Assembly: GCA_965369325.1 (NCBI GenBank)
Contig: CBDUQI010000255.1
Span: 1-7,363 of the forward strand
From: CBDUQI01 sp965369325
Lineage (GTDB): Bacteria; Pseudomonadota; Gammaproteobacteria; Steroidobacterales; JBCBZW01
DNA: 7,363 nt
Direction: 5' to 3'
The notes under the pieces are model-generated. The model worked only from the letters and a program-made list of their open reading frames with translations, was not told the DNA's origin and did not search any database. The translations under genes and the position numbers were made by a program. Of the stretch, positions 1 to 5,619 are shown piece after piece (the stretch's first letter is position 1; each line of letters begins with the position of its first letter).

Positions 1-650
1 GTCTGTTTCTTGTGATGGGCATTCTGGCCGCGCTGCTGGAACGCGAACGCTCCGGCAAAGGCCAGGTGATCGACGCCGCGATCACCGATGGATCGGCCAG
101 CCTGATGAGCATGTTTCATGGTCTGGCTCAGCTTGGCGCCTGGAGCCCGCGGCGGGCCTCAAACATGCTGGACGGTGCCGCGCACTTCTACGACACCTAT
201 GAGACGGCGGACGGCAAATTTGTGTCCATCGGCGCGATTGAACCGCAGTTCTACGCCTTGCTGATTGAGAAGGCGTACCTGGACCCCAACGTGTTCAAGG
301 CGCAAATGGATCCAGCTCAGTGGCCGCAGCTGAAGCAGCATCTGGTGGGTGTGTTCAAAACGAAAACGCGTGATCAGTGGTGCGAGATCATGGAAGGCAC
401 CGACGTTTGTTTCGCCCCGGTGCTGGACCTGGTGGAAGCCCCTTCGCATCCGCATAACCAGGCGCGCGAGACTTACATAAACGTGGGCGGTATCCCACAG
501 CCGGCGCCCGCGCCGCGCTTCAGCCGCAGCCACGTCGCAACGCCTGCAGCGCCCCATGCAGAGGGCAGCGACGGCGAGGCCATACTGCGCGAGTTCGGCT
601 TCGAGCAACCGCAGATCGACCGCCTACGCGAACAGGGCGTACTCACCTAG
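1..650 (+). CDS. CaiB/BaiF family CoA enzyme, probable alpha-methylacyl-CoA racemase (3' part only)
   Basis: This is the C-terminal 216 or so residues of an enzyme whose family usually runs to about 360-400, so the start and the N-terminal CoA-binding part lie upstream of the window. The frame is open from base 3; the ATG at 15 and GTG at 12 are internal codons, not starts. Family signatures visible are SGKGQVIDAAITDG (from about 51), HFYDTYETADGKFVSIGAIEPQFY (split: tyrosine codon 189-191, glutamate codon 240-242) and the late PAPAPRFSRS segment. By my alignment to the mycobacterial racemase MCR, these two residues correspond to active-site Tyr224 and Glu241. The catalytic His126/Asp156 equivalents are not in the window. 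Known members epimerise 2-methylacyl-CoA esters in the cytoplasm during branched-chain fatty acid or sterol side-chain breakdown. A related CoA-transferase activity cannot be excluded. It ends TAG at 648-650 and converges on the histidine kinase gene. Confidence 0.88.
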   Translation, partial: LFLVMGILAALLERERSGKGQVIDAAITDGSASLMSMFHGLAQLGAWSPRRASNMLDGAAHFYDTYETADGKFVSIGAIEPQFYALLIEKAYLDPNVFKAQMDPAQWPQLKQHLVGVFKTKTRDQWCEIMEGTDVCFAPVLDLVEAPSHPHNQARETYINVGGIPQPAPAPRFSRSHVATPAAPHAEGSDGEAILREFGFEQPQIDRLREQGVLT

Positions 651-736
651 CGCTGCGCCATGAGCGAACGGACGCATGGGGATGCATCATGCGCGCAGGT
701 GCCCTGCACATCAGCCATTCGCCAGGCCAACCGCGC

Positions 737-787
737 TGGCACGCGCGGCCCCGTCGTGAGGCGCTTCCGCCTTAGGAGAGCGTGCCA
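737..787. repeat. Inverted repeat with nested hairpin in the convergent intergenic region
   Basis: TGGCACGC at 737-744 is exactly complementary to GCGTGCCA at 780-787. Inside the 35-nt loop is a second hairpin, AGGCG (759-763) with a four-base loop and CGCCT (768-772). The structure lies between two convergent genes, so a role in bidirectional transcript termination or 3'-end protection is plausible, but there is no T-run on either side as a classic intrinsic terminator would have. A perfect palindrome TTGGGCCCAA also sits at 847-856, just past the histidine kinase stop. The rest of 651-863 shows no gene I can support. Confidence 0.4.
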
Positions 788-863
788 AAGTGGGGACTAT
801 GCTGCCTCGGCGACGTGCTCGTTGTTGGCCGCCGCGCGATGATGCTTTGGGCCCAAGCGACTC

Positions 864-2036
864 TTAGGGCACGGGTAGGACGAGCGTCACTCGCGCACCG
901 CCTTCCAGCAGATTCTCGCCTACAAGCTCGCCATCGTGCGCGGCCATAATGCGGCGCGCGACCTCGAGTCCGAGCCCGGTGGAATCCGCGCGTCGCGGAT
1001 TCTGACCCAGCGCTTCCAGCGCTACCGCACCGTTGACCAGCGGCAGCCCCGCGCCGTCGTCCGTGATACGGATGTGCAGGAGGCCGCCGTCCAGTCGAGC
1101 TTCCACAGTCACCCCGCGCTCAGCGTGTTGGAGCGCGTTGACGATGATGTTCTCGACCGCTCGGATGAGCTGCCTGCCGTCGGCGCTCAGTTGTGGCAGG
1201 CCTGTTGGATAGTTCAGGTCAAGTGCGATGCCGCGGTCTTCGGCGAGGGGCTGCAGACCGTCCACGGCGTTTCTGAGCAACTGTCCGACCGGGACCGGCT
1301 CGATCACGATCTCGTTGCCGGTCTCCAGGCGCGCGATCTCGAGCAAGTGGCCGGCGAGATCCGACAGCCGACGGATGTCCAGTTGCGCCGCACGCAGCAG
1401 GCGCTCGAGGCTCTGGCGCGGTCGTGGGTCGCTGATGTGCGCGAGCTGGCCGCGACTTCGCGTAACCGACGCGGACAGCGCCGTGAGCGGGGCACGCAAA
1501 TCGTGCGAGATGCCGCTGACCCACTCCATGCGCTGCCGGTCCCGCTCGCGCAGCTCCCCGACCAACGCGGAGATGTGCTCGCGCATCTGGTTCATAGTGT
1601 CGGCGAGTGCGCGAATCTCGTCAGCGCCGCCCACGTCGAACGGCCCCGATAGCAGGGTCGCCTCGCCAGACGGGGATTCGATCTGGGATGCCAGGCGCCG
1701 AATCCGACGAGTGGCGATACGCGAGACGACCGGCGAGATGATGGCCGCGAAGACGAAGCTGTAGGCGAGGATCACGCTATAGATGACAATGCGGTCGGAG
1801 CGTTCGAAGCCGTCGTCGAAGTTCGCCCACAGGGCCGCGCGTTGTTCGGGCGGGCTCTCAAGGATCTCGAGGTAGTTTCTGATATAGACCGGGTCACTCC
1901 ACTCTGGCGAGAGGGTGTAGGTCAGCCAAGTCCAAAACGGCGTCGTCACCACATCCACCAGAAACAGAAGGACGAAAACAGCCGCCGCGACGCGGACGGT
2001 CAGCCGCTGGAAGAACGGGATCGGGTTCGTCTGCAT
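864..2036 (-). CDS. Membrane sensor histidine kinase (HAMP-HisKA-HATPase)
   Basis: This 390-residue protein is a complete orthodox sensor kinase of the inner membrane, partner of the regulator encoded just upstream. Order: TM1 at about residues 13-33, a short periplasmic loop of about 50 residues, TM2 at about 83-105, HAMP linker about 105-158, HisKA dimerisation helix with phospho-acceptor His178 in SGISHDLRAPLTAL, then the ATP-binding domain. In that domain the N box is ENIIVNALQH (Asn296, Asn300), G1 is DDGAG (326-330) and G2 is STGLGLEVARR (352-362). All catalytic motifs are intact. The small loop leaves little room for a separate sensor fold, so the stimulus may be sensed in or near the membrane; this is inference. 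The ATG at 2036 follows the regulator stop by 11 nt, with a weak GAG upstream, so the two are very likely cotranscribed. The signal and target genes cannot be read from the sequence. Confidence 0.95.
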   Translation of the reverse strand: MQTNPIPFFQRLTVRVAAAVFVLLFLVDVVTTPFWTWLTYTLSPEWSDPVYIRNYLEILESPPEQRAALWANFDDGFERSDRIVIYSVILAYSFVFAAIISPVVSRIATRRIRRLASQIESPSGEATLLSGPFDVGGADEIRALADTMNQMREHISALVGELRERDRQRMEWVSGISHDLRAPLTALSASVTRSRGQLAHISDPRPRQSLERLLRAAQLDIRRLSDLAGHLLEIARLETGNEIVIEPVPVGQLLRNAVDGLQPLAEDRGIALDLNYPTGLPQLSADGRQLIRAVENIIVNALQHAERGVTVEARLDGGLLHIRITDDGAGLPLVNGAVALEALGQNPRRADSTGLGLEVARRIMAAHDGELVGENLLEGGARVTLVLPVP

Positions 2037-2047
2037 GGTCTTACTCG

Positions 2048-2743
2048 TTATGTCTCGTCGCTCAGGCGGTAGCCGACGCCCCAGACTGTCTCGAGCACTC
2101 TGGGATCGCCCGGGTCATGCTCGACGTGCTGGCGCAGCCGCTGCACGTAAAGATCGACAGTTCGCGGATTGCCATCGAAATCGACGCCCCAGATGTGGTC
2201 GATCAGCTGGCCGCGTGTCCAAGTACGTCCGGGGTGCTGCAGCAGGAAGTGCAGCAGTTCAAATTCGCGTGGGCGCAGCTGCACCGCAAGTTCGCCGCGA
2301 CCGGCTCGCCGCGATTCCGGGTCCGCCCAAAGCTCGCCGTGTCGTAGCAGGCCTTTGCGTGCACCGCGCCGCGCGCGGCGCAGGACTGAGCGTATGCGCG
2401 CAACGAGCTCCGGCGGATGGAACGGCTTGGTCACGTAGTCGTCGGCACCGAGATCAAGCCCGCGCACCTTCTGCGCTGGCGCATCGCGTGCCGTGAGTAC
2501 GACGATCGAGACTTCGCACTCCTGCTGACGCAGGTATCGGCAGATCTCGAAGCCGTCGCCGTCTGGCAGCGCCAGGTCGAGCACGACAAGGTCGAACTGC
2601 CGTTCCAGTGCAAACTCGGCCTGGCGGACGGACGCTGCCTGTCCCACGTCGTATCCGGCTTCGGCGAGGAGCTCCGAAAGCTCCGCGCGAATGCGGTTGT
2701 CGTCCTCGACCACGAGGATTTTAGGGCGGGCTGCGGCATTCAT
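2048..2743 (-). CDS. OmpR/PhoB-family DNA-binding response regulator
   Basis: This 231-residue regulator has a receiver domain at about 8-120 and a winged-helix output domain at about 133-229. Receiver residues seen: acidic pocket Glu13-Asp14-Asp15, phospho-acceptor Asp56 in VVLDLALPDGDG, switch Thr84 and Lys106 in VTKPF. The output domain carries the recognition helix RTVDLYVQRLRQHVE (194-208) and the C-terminal hairpin GVGYRL. Residues 1-7 before the first strand fit an ATG at 2743, which has GGAG four bases upstream. The frame stays open to 2950 but that extension has no domain and overlaps the start of the divergent gene, so I reject the longer start. It is the first gene of the operon with the histidine kinase (11-nt gap). 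It should be phosphorylated by that kinase and bind direct-repeat operators as dimers. Candidate sites include its own divergent upstream region. Confidence 0.95.
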   Translation of the reverse strand: MNAAARPKILVVEDDNRIRAELSELLAEAGYDVGQAASVRQAEFALERQFDLVVLDLALPDGDGFEICRYLRQQECEVSIVVLTARDAPAQKVRGLDLGADDYVTKPFHPPELVARIRSVLRRARRGARKGLLRHGELWADPESRRAGRGELAVQLRPREFELLHFLLQHPGRTWTRGQLIDHIWGVDFDGNPRTVDLYVQRLRQHVEHDPGDPRVLETVWGVGYRLSDET

Positions 2744-2747
2744 TTCA

Positions 2748-2751
2748 CTCC
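2748..2751 (-). promoter_or_regulatory. Ribosome binding site that fixes the response regulator start
   Basis: Read on the minus strand the sequence is GGAGTGAAATG, giving a GGAG core four bases before the ATG at 2743. The spacing is a little short but it is the only good site that fits the start of the receiver domain, and it favours a 231-residue product over the longer open frame. Confidence 0.6.
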
Positions 2752-2781
2752 ATGCTACCTCAGTCGTCGCCCGTTCGACCA

Positions 2782-2815
2782 TTGATAAATCCGCGATACA
2801 TCTATCCCCTATACT
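2782..2815. promoter_or_regulatory. Candidate divergent promoter region between regulator and cytochrome genes
   Basis: The 152-bp gap 2744-2895 separates divergent genes and is the only place where their promoters can lie within the window. On the plus strand TATACT (2810-2815) matches five of six bases of a sigma-70 -10 box, but no good -35 lies at 16-19 bp; TTGATA (2782-2787) is 22 bp away. On the minus strand TATAGG (2813-2808) overlaps the same bases and has a CTGTCA-like -35 about 18 bp upstream (near 2832-2837). A GATA-N4-TATC dyad (2795-2806) lies beside them. Overlapping -10 boxes would make the two promoters compete. No strict OmpR-type direct repeat was found by eye. Confidence 0.3.
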
Positions 2816-2882
2816 CGAAGCCAAAGGCACATGACAGTGTCGGGCAGCAGCGCTGGCATAGCCGGCGGATTCAAGAAACGGC

Positions 2883-2889
2883 AAAGGAG
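2883..2889 (+). promoter_or_regulatory. Shine-Dalgarno site that fixes the cytochrome gene start
   Basis: AAAGGAG ends six bases before the ATG at 2896, near-ideal strength and spacing. The protein that follows at once has a signal peptide, so this start is preferred over the earlier in-frame ATG at 2752, whose extra 48 residues are unlike any domain and overlap the regulator's ribosome binding site. Confidence 0.85.
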
Positions 2890-2895
2890 AGCGAG

Positions 2896-5619
2896 ATGCG
2901 AACCAACGGTCTGAGCAGCGCTGCAACGACGCGCAAACGGTGGCTGGCAACGGTAGCGATCATGATCGTTGCGCCACTGACTGCGGTCGCACAGAGCTTC
3001 GTCAACTGGGAGAGCCCCCACGTGTCGCCGCTTGCAATGACGCCGGACGGCACCCGTCTGTTGGCGGTCAACACGCCAGACAACCGCCTGGAGATATTGT
3101 CGCTCGCAGGCGGGCAGCCAGCATTGATTGGCGAGGTGTCCGTCGGCCTCGATCCGATCAGCGTGCGCGCACGCACCAACAACGAGGCGTGGGTGATCAA
3201 CCACATCTCCGACAGCATCAGCATCGTGGACCTCACCACCATGGCGGTGATCGAGACGATAGCTACTGCGGACGAGCCGGCGGACGTTGTGTTCGCAGGT
3301 AGCCCCGAGCGCGCGTTCGTATCATGTTCGCAAGCCAATCAGCTGCAGGTGTTCAACGCGGCAACTCCCGGAGCGGCGCCGGTAACAGTTAACGTCAAGG
3401 GTGAGGATCCGCGCGCGATGGCGGTGAGCGCTGACGGCGGCCAGGTCTATGTCGCGGTGTTCGAGTCTGGGAACGGCTCGACAGTGCTGGCCGGCAGCCA
3501 CAATGTTCTCGGCTTCGTGCTTGACAACGACGATGGGCCTTACGGCGGATTGCAACCTGTCCCCAACGACGGTTTCGACATCAGCCCGCCGATGAACCCT
3601 GCCAACCCGCCGCCGGCGCGTACCAGTCTGATCATCAAGAAATCCACAGACGGGCGCTGGTTGGACGACAACATCGGCGACTGGACCCAGTTCGTCAGCG
3701 GTCAGAAATCCAACCGCACTGGACGGGTTGAAGGCTGGGACCTGCCAGACCGCGATCTAGCGGTGGTCGATACCGAGACGCTCGAGATCAGTTATGTGAA
3801 GCGCTTGATGAACCACAACATGGCCCTGGCCGTGAACCCCGCCAATGGGCTCGTGACCGTGGTGGGTACCGACGGCATCAACGAGGTGCGCTTCGAGCCG
3901 AACCTTAAGGGCATTTTCACTCGCGTGCTGCTTGCCACAGTTAGTCCCGACGCCACTAGTGCGGTCGTTACTGATCTCAATCCGCACCTGGACTACGGCG
4001 TAGCCAGTGTGTCGCAGGCGGTCCGCGATCTGGCCGTCGGTGATCCGCGCGGCATCGCCTGGAACACTGCCGGGACGCGTGCGTACGTGACCGGGATGGG
4101 CTCAAACAACGTGACGGTGCTGGAGCAGAGTGGGGCGCGCGCCGGTGCCACGCCTATCGAAGTCGGGCGTGGGCCTACCGGCATCATATTCGACGAGGAG
4201 CGCGAGCAGCTGTATGTGCTGAACAAGTTGGACGCGAGCATCTCGACGGTGGACCTGGTCAGCGGGGCGCAGATTGCGACGCTCAATCTGTTCGATCCGA
4301 CACCCGTCGCCATTGCGACCGGCCGCCAGCATCTGTACGACACTCACGAGACGTCCGGGCTCGGGCAGGCTGCGTGCGCCTCCTGCCACACAGATGCTCG
4401 CATGGACCGCCTGGCCTGGGATCTCGGCGACCCGACAGGCGAGATGAAGTCTACTGCTGGCGCCAATCTCGGCTATTGGAACGAGACGCTGATGAGTGGA
4501 TTCGACAGCGCGTGGCACCCGATGAAGGGGCCGATGGTCACGCAGACCCTGCAGGACATCATCGGCAAAGAACCGCATCATTGGCGTGGGGATCGTGAGG
4601 GCCTGGAGGCGTTTAACGGTACTTTCGAGAATCTGCACGGCGATGATGAGCAGTTGAGCGCCGCACAGATGCAGGCGCTTGAGGACTTCCTTAGCAGCAT
4701 CCACTTCCCGCCGAATCCGTATCGCAACATCGATAACATGTTGCCCAACGACGTGTCGCTGGAAGGCTTCTTCTCTGCCGGCAACTACGCACCGCCCGGC
4801 ACACCACTTCCGAACGGCAACGCACAGCGCGGGCTGGAAAACTTCATGTTGCCGAATCGAGCGGACTTACCGTTCGCCTGTTCGACCTGCCACACGCTGC
4901 CCTCAGGTCTCGGCACTAATACGATGCTGGTAGATGGTGAGTTCGTGGAAATACCCATCGGGCCAAACGGCGAGCGCCACCTAGGCTTCGTCTCCACCGA
5001 TGGCGATTTCCAGCGCACACTGAAGATCCCGCACTTGCGCAATATCTATGAACGCATAGGCTTTGACGGCACGCAGCAGGAGAACCTGGCGGGCTTCGGG
5101 TTTCATCACGACGGCAGCTTCGACTCGCTCTCGCGGTTCTTCCGGGTCGGGTTCGCGGGCATTAATAATCTGCAAGAACTCGCCGACATGATCGCGTTTA
5201 TGCTCTCTTTCGCAGGCTCGGATCTGCCGGCCGCCTCCGGCGAGGAATTGGAGCCACCTGGCGGGCCAGACAGCCAAGACACGCACGCCGGGGTGGGGCA
5301 GCAGCTCACCGTTCACGCCGCCGCGGGCATCGGTCTCCCCGAGCGTCGCTTGCTACGCACGTTGCGCGTACTCGCAAATGGTGGTGGTGTGGATTTAATC
5401 GCCAAGGGCGTGCACGAAGGCGCGATGCGCGGTTATTTGTACATCGGCGGCGGCCGCTTCCAGGCCGACCGCGACGGCGAGACGCTCTTCTTCGGTCCGC
5501 TGTTGCAGCGCGCCGGGCCAGGCACCGAGCTTACTTTCACGGCCGTGCCTGCGGGCAGTGGAACGCGTATTGGAATCGACCGGGATGAGGACGGCGTGTA
5601 CGACGGCGACGAGACTTAG
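2896..5619 (+). CDS. Secreted beta-propeller (YVTN-like) / dihaem cytochrome c fusion protein
   Basis: 907 residues, exported. A Sec signal peptide (positive RKRW, hydrophobic stretch, cleavage likely after AVA at residue 32) leads into a beta-propeller, about 38-475. Repeats such as DPISVRARTNNEAWVINH, DPRAMAVSADGGQVYVAVF and DPRGIAWNTAGTRAYVTG resemble YVTN/YncE blades. A Pro/Asp-rich insertion of about 80 residues (203-285) splits it. The cytochrome part follows: haem site CASCH (Cys494, Cys497, His498), a conserved-looking stretch HPMKGPMVTQT and HHWRGDREG (541-569), PPNPYRNIDN (605-614), then a second haem site CSTCH (Cys662, Cys665, His666) and GFHHDGSFDSLSRFF (735-749), which resembles the late part of dihaem peroxidase/MauG proteins. 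Met543, Met547, His737 or His738 could be distal haem ligands, unproven. The last residues, DRDEDGVYDGDE (895-906), form a DxDxDG calcium-loop motif. It probably acts in the periplasm or outside the cell in electron transfer or peroxide-type oxidation. The substrate is unknown, and cytochrome c maturation genes must lie elsewhere. Confidence 0.9.
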   Translation: MRTNGLSSAATTRKRWLATVAIMIVAPLTAVAQSFVNWESPHVSPLAMTPDGTRLLAVNTPDNRLEILSLAGGQPALIGEVSVGLDPISVRARTNNEAWVINHISDSISIVDLTTMAVIETIATADEPADVVFAGSPERAFVSCSQANQLQVFNAATPGAAPVTVNVKGEDPRAMAVSADGGQVYVAVFESGNGSTVLAGSHNVLGFVLDNDDGPYGGLQPVPNDGFDISPPMNPANPPPARTSLIIKKSTDGRWLDDNIGDWTQFVSGQKSNRTGRVEGWDLPDRDLAVVDTETLEISYVKRLMNHNMALAVNPANGLVTVVGTDGINEVRFEPNLKGIFTRVLLATVSPDATSAVVTDLNPHLDYGVASVSQAVRDLAVGDPRGIAWNTAGTRAYVTGMGSNNVTVLEQSGARAGATPIEVGRGPTGIIFDEEREQLYVLNKLDASISTVDLVSGAQIATLNLFDPTPVAIATGRQHLYDTHETSGLGQAACASCHTDARMDRLAWDLGDPTGEMKSTAGANLGYWNETLMSGFDSAWHPMKGPMVTQTLQDIIGKEPHHWRGDREGLEAFNGTFENLHGDDEQLSAAQMQALEDFLSSIHFPPNPYRNIDNMLPNDVSLEGFFSAGNYAPPGTPLPNGNAQRGLENFMLPNRADLPFACSTCHTLPSGLGTNTMLVDGEFVEIPIGPNGERHLGFVSTDGDFQRTLKIPHLRNIYERIGFDGTQQENLAGFGFHHDGSFDSLSRFFRVGFAGINNLQELADMIAFMLSFAGSDLPAASGEELEPPGGPDSQDTHAGVGQQLTVHAAAGIGLPERRLLRTLRVLANGGGVDLIAKGVHEGAMRGYLYIGGGRFQADRDGETLFFGPLLQRAGPGTELTFTAVPAGSGTRIGIDRDEDGVYDGDET

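Noticed and set aside
660..842. A 60-codon open frame on the plus strand after the CoA enzyme gene
   Set aside because: It has no ribosome binding site, no recognisable domain, and an Arg/Ala/Cys-rich composition typical of chance translation of GC-rich DNA; it also contains the inverted repeat.
936..1652. A 238-codon plus-strand open frame opposite the histidine kinase
   Set aside because: It is antisense to a gene with every kinase motif intact, and its own translation shows no domain; long shadow frames are expected at this GC content.
2782..2815. TTGATA and TATACT as one sigma-70 promoter
   Set aside because: The spacing is 22 bp rather than 16-19 bp, so the pair is not a standard promoter; only the -10-like boxes are kept, at low confidence.
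2752..2895. A 48-residue N-terminal extension of the cytochrome gene
   Set aside because: It has no good ribosome binding site, would put the signal peptide internally, and covers the divergent promoter region; the ATG at 2896 has a strong AAAGGAG.
2744..2950. A 69-residue N-terminal extension of the response regulator
   Set aside because: Receiver domains begin a few residues before the first strand, which fits the ATG at 2743; the extension has no domain and overlaps the divergent gene start.
4102..4704. A 200-codon minus-strand open frame opposite the cytochrome gene
   Set aside because: It lies across the first haem site and propeller end of a well-supported gene, and its translation has no recognisable motif.
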